From the NCBI GenBank assembly GCA_027924585.1, contig BSBM01002076.1, forward strand, positions 372,001 to 436,000: a stretch of DNA of 64,000 nucleotides, in the 5' to 3' direction. The translations under genes and the position numbers were made by a program. Within the stretch, counting starts at the first letter, position 1; each line of letters begins with the position of its first letter. Below the pieces are notes generated by a model. It saw only the letters and a list, made by a program, of their open reading frames with translations, was not told the DNA's origin and searched no databases. Origin of the DNA: Larix kaempferi (taxonomy: Eukaryota > Streptophyta > Pinopsida > Pinales > Pinaceae). This document shows positions 55,494 to 64,000 of this stretch, piece after piece.

Positions 55494-56006
55494 TGTAATC
55501 AGTCCTGGGATGATCTTTAAAGGTATTGTCTATTCACATGTAATCAGTCCTGGAGGTCCGAGAGGTTGAGCTGTGTGCTCGTAATAATTCTTGGGATGCT
55601 CTTTAGAGATCTTGTCGGTCGTGCTGCGGCACATAAATGTTCCTAGGATGCTCTTTAAAGGTATTGTGAAGGAGATGCATGTAATCAGTCCTGAGGAGAT
55701 CTTGCTGGTCGTGCTTAGGCACATAAATGTTCCTGGGATACTCTTGTCAGGTATTGCATCCGCACATAAAATTAGTCCTGAGAGACCACCTCTATCAGAC
55801 CGTTCGCACATATGATGAAGACTTGCAGGTGGTGGAACTACATCTAGTATGAAAAAGGACTGGCTCTGTAGAACTTCCTATGATGAGTAGATTCAGAGAT
55901 TCGGTGAGATAGCAGCAGCAGTCACGATGATTATGACGATGATTCCGAGAAGAAGGCTTGTGCTAGCAGATCTGTGTCGAGAAATACCTTCCTAGTTAAG
56001 AGGGAG
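55494..56006 (+). repeat. Copia E 3' UTR with tandem CAGTCCTGGGATGCTCTT-type repeats
   Basis: Diverged units of the same family as 567-998 (GTAATCAGTCCTGGGATG, CACATAAATGTTCCTGGGAT), about 5-6 part units, then a unique stretch ending in the polypurine tract AAGAGGGAG (55998-56006). The region 55790-56006 aligns with 1000-1259 of copia G. Confidence 0.75.
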
Positions 56007-56611
56007 TGTTGATGTATATCTAATTTCAGAATGTATTTCATCTATGTATTTCATATATATTTATTGTACCCTTATAAGAGATGTGTTATTCCTTTATAAC
56101 GAAGTGTCGTCATGTGTATTGACAAGTGTCGCAAGTGTGTGAACTTGCCGATAGGTTATTAGACTACCATGTGTGGGGTCGGCCTTGAAATATATATTAT
56201 ATGGTTGATGTACCTAGCTAGACAAGTTGGCCACATAAGGTCATTGGGCAAACATACAAGTATAAATAGAGATCGGGAGATCTTTATTTTGATCACTCGG
56301 AAACTCACACTTCTCTCACTCAAAAAGTGGTACACTAGTGAGGAGGAGGATCATCTGCTACTAGGAGACTATCTCTGTGTATTTTGGTTGTACTTTGGTT
56401 GAGTCGTTGCTCTCTCTATCTCTAAGGAAGTCGTGGGGTTTTTAACCTTAGGGTTTTCCCCACAGAAACTCTTTGTCTCTTCTCTCTCATGATTTTGATT
56501 CTTGTGATGATTGTCATGCTTGTTATGATTGATATGCATTGATATACTGTACAAGTTATTCTCTCAGTAAAGATCCTAGAGTATTGTTAATTAATGCTAA
56601 AAAATTTAACA
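56007..56611 (+). mobile_element. 3' LTR of copia E
   Basis: TGTTGATGTATATC to AATTTAACA, 605 bp, with TATA box TATAAATAGAG near 56263. The following bases ATTCT correspond to the ATCCT before the 5' LTR. Confidence 0.9.
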
Positions 56612-57690
56612 ATTCTGGGGGTTTTCTCGATTCGTACTTCTTCTTCAATTACACCATTAAGAGAATGATTTTATCTAGCCACTTGGAGCAAACATCTCGT
56701 CATGATCCTCTTCCTCTTTCTAAGAGAATCTTCTAGCCACGAGCCTTCTATATTATATTTGATTTGTAAGTCTTCTTGTTGAACATCCATCACTTGTTTG
56801 GTGTTCATCATCCTTCTTTTGTAAATAATGTCACATGATCTTTCCTACAAATCAAGCTTAATTACATGATTAGTAATACTTCATAATCATCAAATCATGT
56901 TGACATGATAACCTGTTATGCATACAGTTATGCAACAATCTTGACCAATACTTTGGCACAACAATTTTCCATATCTTGTATGCATACAATGGTTATCTAG
57001 ATTCCTTCCATCTCTACCAGAACATACTATCAAGAGTGTGCATAGCTCTCAGCATGTCAGCAAAGAGGTTTCATTCTAGATAAACAAAAATGGAATGTTT
57101 GTCCAACTTACCCATCATATGCATATTAGTAGTATATTGTTCAATGCTATATAAATGCTTACACTCTGAATGATATATTCGAGCAATATCATTGACTATT
57201 CAGTAATAACAACTCAAATACTTATCTTTTATGTTTGTGTGGTTGCCTCCCGCTTGATCTCTATATGTCTTTGAACTTCTATTCATTCTGTACCACTATG
57301 CATGCTTAACTGTGCACTAGTGTCATCCTCATGATCTCATACATAATTATACATTCATTAGTACAATCTCAATACTATCCAAACATTATGATTCTAAATA
57401 ATCTTAAGTATGTATGGTCATGATCATTTCATACATAGGTATAGTTACCTAAGATCCTAACACAAAGTAGGATTCTAACTTGATATAGGAAAACATACCT
57501 AGATTATTATACCCAAACAATATCTTCTTTGTTCTCTTCAATGATTTAGAGACCTTGTGCTAGAACCTGCATATCTCATAAGTTAAGCATAGTAGAACAA
57601 AGTCATACATACCTCATAAGTAGAGCTTTTATGTGATCGAAGGCTATGGATGAGTCTTTTTCTTCATGGTTTGGAGCAGTAAAATACTGT
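56612..57690 (-). pseudogene. Copia element H, part 2: RT start and intron-like segment
   Basis: On the minus strand, next to E, the sequence reads LNGVIEEEVRIEKT, the RT stretch before the Gln-Pro motif. It completes the RT piece at 23380-22859 on the other side of E. Upstream in H there is a trace of the TFAP motif (MFAPSG) with an internal deletion, then the segment homologous to 53327-54400. No protease or gag of H follows; homology ends near 57660-57690. Confidence 0.7.
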
Positions 57691-58445
57691 CTTTACGGGA
57701 AAACCCAATGTAAGTAACGTAAGTGGTCCATAAATGGATCAATAGTAATGTAAAAATGTAATGTATGGTAGATGATTAATAGTTACATAGGTTTGGGATT
57801 TATATAATCCCGTCATGCACCTTTTCGTAAAAGGGCATGACTATTGACTTAAGATAGTCTTTAATTACAATAAATTAATATTAATATTAATTTATTATTT
57901 TATAGTTACATTGCCTTCCTGTTAAGGGAAGCTTTGTCCTCAAAGCTTCATTGAAAGCAATGTCTGACTTTTCTTGAACTATCATCTCTGGATCCTCTGC
58001 GACACTTGATGAAATAAGATGATACGAGTTATGGATTCCCCGAGAGAATTGTTGCATCGTATCTATTGTGGTCCATCCCAGATCTATTTTTATCGGAGCT
58101 CTGAGATCATTTTGTGGGACGGGTCATTTAAATTGTTGCTTAGTATGTCAATCTTTTCTCCTATCAACATAATTCTTATGTGAGTGCTCGTTTTGACCCT
58201 ATCATTGGTCAAAACGACGATTATAATTGGGATGTCTGTAAGGCGTATGTGTTGTTTGTTTTTCTTTCTTTTGAACTGCGGCGAGGACTGCCTTCACTTC
58301 CTCGACTTAATTTTTGGATGCATCTTCCTATATTTTCCCTTCTTGGTTCTCCAATAGATTTTTATGATTTTGAATATTTTCGATTCTTTCATCTTGGGAC
58401 TTTTTGTCAATTTCTAACTTCTTGATTTGATTCTTTAGTTTTTTA
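57691..58445. other. No confident gene; AT-rich, possible decayed coding on minus strand
   Basis: Minus-strand stretches (for example PIKIDLGWTTIDTMQQFSRG near 58050) read like protein for short distances but have frequent stops. Bases 57700-57900 are noncoding. The region may be the decayed 3' continuation of the protease/coiled-coil frame at 58446-59270. Confidence 0.3.
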
Positions 58446-59270
58446 TTATGATTCTTTAGACATTGGTTTTCTTCCTGCTTTCCCAGTTCTTCCTTTGAGG
58501 TCTTTACTAGAGTGTTCCCTCTTGCTACTATTTTTTAATTTTTTAATCTTTTTAATCAGTGTTTTGTTATGATTTTGCAGTCGAAAAATCTCTTCGGTAT
58601 TGCTTGATAACACATTGTTGACTTTTGTCAGTTCCAACTTATGTGTCTTTTTACCATCGTCATATTGTTGCTGGAGTTTTTCTTTTTGCTGTTGACGATG
58701 ACATAACTCTGTTTCCTGGTTTTCTAACTTTATCTGGACGTGCTCCAACTCATTATCTTTGTCCATGATGAGTTTGTTTAAAAGATTTATTTGTTCTTCT
58801 AACTCTTCATATCATCCATTAGTTGATTCTTTGTCTGTAGTTTGCGATAAGGGAACTATCACTGAGAAATCATGTAGCGTTGTTTTCTTATACTCATAGA
58901 AGAAGGTGATGCACTTCTTTTTTGCATTGATGGAGAATGTTCCTAGTGTTTCCAACCAATTATAACCCAACATTATGTTGATGAGATGGTTGTCTATAGC
59001 TGCAACAATGAATTGAGCTACAAAATGATAATCATCGATTTGTAATGGTACTTCTATTTGATCTTCGTTTAACTCATTCTTCATTGATTCTTGAACTTGT
59101 ACTTGATTTGCGACATCAATGTTTATAAAATTTTCCTTGTTGGATGGACAAATAGCAATGGAAATTAGACTTTCATCAAATATCCCATAAACTTTCAACA
59201 TCGCCATAGGGACCTTTGTCGGAATGTTGAGATATATTTTCTCTGCTTTAATAAAATCTTCCTTTTCCAT
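58446..59270 (-). pseudogene. Protease-like domain fused to coiled coil, one in-frame TGA
   Basis: The frame from ATG 59270 runs 152 codons to a TGA (58812-58814), then continues in the same frame to 58446 (275 codons in all). Residues about 85-140 (HFVAQFIVAAIDNHLINIML then LGYNWLETLGTFSINAKK) match the C-terminal half of a retroviral-type aspartic protease (ILGxxWLxxLG). The usual D-T/S-G triad is not clear upstream. Past the TGA is a strong coiled coil (NKLIMDKDNELEHVQIKLEN; EEIFRLQNHNKTLIKKIKK) ending in a basic tail. It may be a Ty3/gypsy-derived protein or a domesticated protease-coiled-coil. The TGA may be a decayed CGA/GGA. Confidence 0.5.
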
Positions 59271-59280
59271 TTTGACCTTC

Positions 59281-59569
59281 TTCGTTTTTTTTTTCTTTTC
59301 CCTTTTTGTATAAAATAGTAATTGTATTTAATACAATTATTAAATAATTATTATTATTATTTATAGTAATAATAATATTATGATTGTTTTGGATGGAAGG
59401 AAAAATAGGGGTTTTAAAAATGATTTATAATACTTATTATTATATATAATAACAATATTATTATAAAAAATTGGATTGGATGAATTATAATAATATATAT
59501 TATTATTATAAATTTATATATCTAAGGTTGTGAAGAATAGAATTTTAATAAAACTAGAATGGTTTTATA
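59281..59569. other. Very AT-rich spacer
   Basis: Runs of TTATTATTA and ATAATAATA with little else. The final TTATA (59565-59569) is the left flank of copia F. Confidence 0.6.
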
Positions 59570-60161
59570 TGTTGATGTATATGTAACTTTGGAATGTATT
59601 TCACCTATGTATTTCATCTATGTGTATTGTACTCATATAGAGATGTGTTATTCCTTTATAAGAAAGTGTCGTCATTTGTATTGACAAGTGTCGCAAGTGT
59701 TGTAACTTGCCGATGGGTTATTAGACCACCATGTGTGGGGTCGGCCTTGATTAAGTTAACCATGGGTTATTAGGCTAAGCTAGACAAGTCGGCCCCATTA
59801 GTTTATTGGGCAAGACAGGACAAGTATAAACAGAGATCAGGAGATCTCTATTTGAAAATCTCATTACTCACTTCTACATCACTCAGAAAGTGGCGTACAT
59901 GTAAGGAGGAGGATCATCTGCTAGGAGAAGACTATCTCTTTTACTTGGGTTGTACTTTGGTTGTATTATTGCTCTATCTATCTCTGAGGAAGTTGTGGGG
60001 TTTTTCACTTTAGGGTTTTCCCCACGGAAACTCTATGTGTCTATTGTCTCTTATGTTTGCCTCTTGTTGTGATTGACATGCTTGATATGATTGATATGCT
60101 GTACATGTTATTCTTTTAGTAAAGATCCTAGAGTATATTGAATTAATGCTCAAAATTAACA
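59570..60161 (+). mobile_element. 5' LTR of copia element F
   Basis: TGTTGATGTATATG to AAAATTAACA, 592 bp, same family as E and G. The TATA box is altered (TATAAACAGAG, near 59825). The primer site is mutated too (TGGTATCATAGC at 60162-60173). A leader homologous to 23975-24535 follows up to the gag ATG. The partner LTR lies outside the window. Confidence 0.88.
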
Positions 60162-60735
60162 TGGTATCATAGCTTCCCTGAAAATAAGACAATGTGCAGT
60201 GGTGGAAACTAGGGTTTCTTGTTTATTGGGTTTTTCTACACAGATTTTGAAAATGTAATATGATAGATTGACTCTCCTCAGCATGGTGAATCTTTCTGTC
60301 CAATCAGAATTCAATTATGAGCACTTTCAGTTTTGGCCCTAAAAATTAGGGTTTCCACAAAAATAGGAATTTCTGAAATCTGAAGACATAGCTGGATGCT
60401 CCTTGGAAAAATCAAAGTTTAGATCTTTGGATCGAGATTTTTGGTTGGGTAAAGCTCCGGGAAACTCAAACCCTAATTCAGGGTCCTCCCTAGTGAATCC
60501 GGGAAAACTAAAAGGCATTTATGAAGGGTGAAACTTTGCAGATCTCAAAATATGAATATACCAGGCTGATCAACTCATCAAGGTGCATCGTTCTATCCTT
60601 TCAGAAAATTGAAATTCACATTTTGAATTTTTAGGGTTTCTTTAACAAATCCTAATCTAGGACCAGATCCAGTTTTCAACAAATCAAGTGGTAAAACCTA
60701 AATCTTTTATATTTCCATTTGAAGTACTCTTTCAG

Positions 60736-61184
60736 ATGTCTCGCCACACCAAGTGTGAGGATAAGCTTGAAGGGGCTGATAACTTCCGAGCATGGAAGTA
60801 TAGAATTGGGTTAATCCTAGAAGAAAATGAGTTGCACACTTATATAAGTGAAGAGGTCCCTGTCCCAGAGGGAGAGGAGGCTAAGGCTCTTCACAAGAAG
60901 AACTTGGTCCAGGAAAAGAGGATCATTGTTGATTCTATCAAGGACCATATCATTCCACATGTGTCATATCTAAAGACACCCAAGGTGATGTTTGACTCTT
61001 TGACCAAGCTGTTTGAAGGGAAGAACATAAATCAAAAGATGACTCTGCGGAATCAATTTAAAGGGGTAAAGCTTCAGAATGGAGAGACCATTCAATCCTA
61101 TTTCTCCAAGGTATCTCAGATCAAGGAACAACTTGAAGCTGTGGATGAAATGGTGGAGAATGAAGAAATTGTCATGACCACTAA
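60736..61184 (+). pseudogene. Copia F gag, interrupted by element J
   Basis: ATG 60736 opens MSRHTKCEDKLEGADNF, with RAWKYRIGLILEENELHTY, KDHIIPHVSYLKTPKVMFDS and QIKEQLEAVDEMVENEEIVM. The region from Glu-Gly-Ala-Asp to the Ser-Tyr-Leu-Lys block is what copia E lacks. The reading is open with no stop until the frame leaves gag at ACTAA (61180-61184), where the LTR of element J starts. An in-frame ATG at 60688 is possible, but ATG 60736 corresponds to the family start. Confidence 0.85.
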
Positions 61185-62542
61185 TGAGCTCCCAATATGG
61201 ATGCCTAATGAGGGCAGCTGTACTAAGAGCCTACTTTTAAATGTCAACCCGGGGGACGTACAAACTTTAGAGGTGCAGGCACTATCTATGCTCTTATAGG
61301 ATAATTTTTGTCGTGGTTGGGTGTCAGTATCGATGTTCTAAGGGTTTCCTACTCGATATGTAAAACTGGTTATACTAGGGAATTAAATACTGGAAAGCAA
61401 TAAATCTATTTTAAAGAACTAAAGTATTGAAAGCAGTAAATCTGTTTTTAAAGAATGAAAATACTAAAAGCAGTAAATCTATTTTAGATAATTAAAATGT
61501 TGAAAGTAGAAGAGATAATATTATGAAGTTACCTAAGTGCAGAATGGTAAATCTAGAAAGTAAAATGCCATAACAGATCTATTCGAATATTGGAGAAAAC
61601 AAGGTCTGTAATTACTTTTATGCATAAATTTAGAGTTCTGATCTAAATCGTTTAAATACCAAAACTAAGATTTAAGTGTGATCGTTTCATTCTACACACT
61701 TATTACTGAGAAATCAAAGCAAATAATCATGATGGGAAACATTCATAAACCTCAGATCTAAACCATGACTTTTGAAAGCAAAGCTAATACATGTGTAATC
61801 GTTTGTTAAAATGTGTGTTGGAAGAAAGCAGCTATAGGACTACTGAAACCGTTCTGCTGTACTACAGAACATATTATAAATTACTACAGAAATAATACAT
61901 CATTCAAGTGCTTCCATATGCAATATAACAGTTCGTCAATGCAAAATGCATAATTGGAAAATACTTGAAAATGGAAATCCCCTGACTTACGTATTGGAGG
62001 GGACCTCTCCAACCCGTACTCAGGAGAGAAAGAAACCTATAAACGCTGGCTGGAATTTAACATCAATCTCTTATTAAAATATAAAATCCATGTCTTCACA
62101 AAGGTCTGTAACTTCGCAGTATCTCAATAGTGCAGAAAACTTAAAACAATGTTTCTCCAAAATGTCAACAGAGACCTCTCGCTACCAGAGAGGTCCATAT
62201 TTATATAATTCTTAATGCTGAACTTAACTAAATGTCTAAATGCCAATTCCCCTTAAACAGGAGTGCGTTCTCTATAAATCAGGAAATAGGGTGCCAATCT
62301 TGGTGATCCTTCAGTCTTCTACGCATTCATCCTTTAATTCCCCTGAACCTACTCAATCACGCTTGGTTTCCACAGAATTAGTTTATCGAATATGCATTTT
62401 AACATACAAGAATAATCATCAAAAACAATTTCATTAAATAATTAAAGTAAAGCATTTTTCCCACAAATGAGTGTGTTTCTTCGTTATTACTTGAGCTTGA
62501 CTGCGGGAAAAAGGTTTATCAAATACCTGAAAATTGGACTCA
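61185..62542 (-). mobile_element. 3' LTR of element J (minus strand)
   Basis: On the minus strand the LTR starts TGAGTCCAATTTTCAGG and ends GGGAGCTCA; the plus-strand edges are TGAGCTCCC and TTGGACTCA (1,358 bp). The purine tract TATGGGAGAGAATGA lies directly before it (62543-62557). A minus-strand TATA box (TATATAAATA, 62198-62207) fits. An array of about 45 bp repeated three times (AAAGCARTAAATCTRTTTT) is at 61390-61505. Only one LTR is in the window, so the boundaries are inferred from terminal motifs, the purine tract and the break in copia F gag. Confidence 0.6.
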
Positions 62543-62567
62543 TCATTCTCTCCCATACTTGAAGGAT

Positions 62568-63964
62568 TCACCCATCCTTGGGTGACTTATTCAATTCGTC
62601 GATGACCTCCCTGATATCCCATGCTACCACCCTAGGTATCCTTGCCTGCCTGTTATATCCAAAATTCTGATCCTCCCTGGACCATGCCCTCATCTCTTCC
62701 TCTTCATTAATATGTTCGTTGATGACTGGGGAAAGTAAGAATGGCGGATTCAGCCTCATCACGATTCATCTGAGTTGATTTCTTGCCAGGGATTCTTTGT
62801 AGAGTGTGGTTTTGCAAAGAGCATCATCAAGCCTGAGGGGAGAGTGGAGTTCTCTTTTCTTCAGATCATTTGCCACCCTGCTCCACCTTTCCGTAATGGA
62901 CTCATTAACTTCCTTCTGTGTGCTTCAGAGTGTAATGTCAAAATGAGTCACAACATCATGTTGTTTTGCAAGGAGAATGGGTATCAGTTCCTTGTCCTGG
63001 GTGAGGATCCTGTGGTTATAGATTATCCCTTCAGGGTGAGTTGGCTCTAGTCTGATTATTAATGGGGTTTTCCATTTCGATGCGACATAGAGATGGTAGT
63101 CCTTGGCTCGCTCAATTTCATGGTTCATCCACGAACATAATGCCCTTAACTGGAAATCACCCACATATGGGTTTGGAAACCAATTGTGCCAGCCAAAAAC
63201 TACGAAATTATGCAAGAAGAACTCACTCAATTTTCCTTTTTCCAGCTCTATGGAGTTCAAAGATGCATCCTTAAACTCTTTGGGAGTGCTTATCTCTATG
63301 GGGAGTCCTTTCTTCAACCTCTAGAGCTGGAATTCACCCCATTTCTCCTGCATATAAACTACATATATTGTCGACGGTGGTATGAGGTCCTGCAGTCTAT
63401 CATATATGCCGGTAGTAGTGGCCAAAACGTCTTTTAATTTGGTAATCTCCTGGTCTTTCTTTGCTAATTCATTTTTTGCCTCGGCCAATTTTTCTTGCAG
63501 CGCTAAATTCTTCTGCTCAGCCAACCGCAGCTCTTCTGCATGATGCATCTTCAGGATCTGTGTCTTCTTAGCTGAGAATGGGAGAGGTGTGGGCTAGCTT
63601 CTTGGCCCAATTCTTAACGTTGCCAACTCATTTCTGAGCCTTTCCAATTCTGCCCGAGCTTCAGCAATTTGGGTAACAACCTTGAGGTTTTCATTATGTT
63701 CTGGAGGATTCCCCTAGAGGTTTCCTTGCTTTTGTATGCCCTACTCTTCTTCTTTATCCATTTCCTCTTCTTCATCCCATTCTTCTTCTTCATTCATTTC
63801 CTCTTGTTCTTCCTCTTCTTCATCCATAGTTGGATCCTTCTGATCTATAAAAGGATCAATGTCATCATTAGACACATTGGTAACCAGGGGGCTAGTTCCC
63901 TTTCTTCCTCCTTGGAGACTTGGACTTTAGATACCTGTGTGAATCTTTTGCTGTGCCTCTTCAT
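62568..63964 (-). pseudogene. Element J accessory frame: acidic, coiled-coil, then unknown domain
   Basis: On the minus strand one main frame holds from about 63960 to 62568 with a few stops (for example at 63321, 62925 and about 63590). It starts with a strongly acidic run (EEEEEQEEMNEEEEWDEEEE). Coiled coils follow (ARAELERLRNELATLR; EKLAEAKNELAKKDQEITKL). Then comes a globular-looking part (FVVFGWHNWFPNPYVGDFQL; LYVASKWKTPLIIRLEP) and a tail with EEEMRAWSREDQNFGYN. I do not recognise the family. The layout resembles the accessory frames at 11.3 and 16.6 kb but in the opposite domain order. It continues past the window end. Confidence 0.5.
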
Positions 63965-64000
63965 CCCATGACTACTAGTAGGAATATCCGGGTCTGATTT

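Larger units (their letters stand above)
23381..56611 (+). mobile_element. Copia element E, full span including nested insertions
   Basis: LTRs at 23381-23962 and 56007-56611 flank a primer site, the gag start (24536), gag-PR (52235-53326), an RT-RNase H remnant (54480-55493), a repeat-bearing 3' UTR and a purine tract (AAGAGGGAG, 55998-56006). The flanking pentamers are ATCCT (23376-23380) and ATTCT (56612-56616), a target duplication with one change. The element's own sequence is only about 5.6 kb; the rest is the A/C/D nest inserted in gag. It inserted into the RT of copia H. Integrase is not recognisable (see 53327-54400). Confidence 0.85.

Noticed and set aside
63669-63971. Plus-strand hydrophobic frame that looks like a membrane protein
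   Set aside because: It is the complement of an E/D-rich coding run on the minus strand; GAA/GAG repeats read as TTC/CTC give Phe/Leu.

Overview
This window is plant nuclear DNA made almost entirely of transposable elements, with no gene that can safely be called an ordinary host gene. Plant origin is supported by Ty1/copia elements primed by initiator tRNA-Met (TGGTATCAGAGC next to LTRs), by Ty3/gypsy elements of the Tat/Ogre type that carry a second plant-style RNase H, and by an antisense plant-mobile-domain ORF. Many in-frame stops are TAG or TGA where a related copy or the expected residue points to CAG/CAA or CGA, as expected in methylated, silenced DNA. The element density and nesting suggest a large genome. 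A gymnosperm is plausible but cannot be proved from this sequence.

Left part (1-22,000). This holds the 3' end of a copia element (RNase H, 86-bp tandem repeats, LTR 1260-1852), then about 9 kb of decayed sequence with an LTR/PBS remnant (~4.3 kb), an RNase H-like ORF (6.2 kb), a SINE-like Pol III box pair (8.9 kb) and a foldback/CACTA-type terminus (10.7-11.3 kb). Two long accessory-type reading frames follow. One is a pseudogene with many stops (11.3-14.2 kb, followed by an LTR-like region). The other (16,612-19,590) is about 992 codons, almost intact, with one in-frame TAG and a plausible promoter in front. A degenerate tRNA-like sequence lies at 15.5 kb. Another copia 3' end (RNase H plus LTR) occupies 20.7-22.0 kb.

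Middle part (22,000-57,700). This is a five-level nest, worked out from LTR boundaries, target-site duplications and reassembly of interrupted genes. Old copia H (minus; 22.0-23.38 and 56.61-57.69 kb) is interrupted in its RT by copia E (plus; 23,381-56,611). E is interrupted in gag by Tat-like element A (minus; ~24,575-28,247 and 50,034-52,234), which has lost its 3' half together with part of E's gag. A is interrupted in its leader by Tat-like element C (minus; 28,248-50,033, target duplication CACTA). C is interrupted in its 3' region by element D (minus; 31,243-37,717, target duplication GAGAG). D has two 2,021-bp LTRs that look identical and one 799-codon ORF of unknown function.

Element C encodes gag-PR in one frame. 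A second frame begins with two CCHC knuckles and continues into RT and RNase H. Integrase follows, and then a separate archaeal-type RNase H ORF lies downstream of integrase. On the opposite strand near its 3' end lies a decayed, apparently intron-containing plant-mobile-domain ORF. Both A and C have long leaders with GC-rich hairpin repeats and a shared structured block.

Right part (57,700-64,000). A minus-strand reading frame joins a retroviral-type protease domain to a coiled coil (58.4-59.3 kb). Copia F (plus; LTR 59,570-60,161, gag from 60,736) is the same family as E and G. Its gag is interrupted by element J (minus; 3' LTR 61,185-62,542 and an acidic/coiled-coil pseudogene running off the window).
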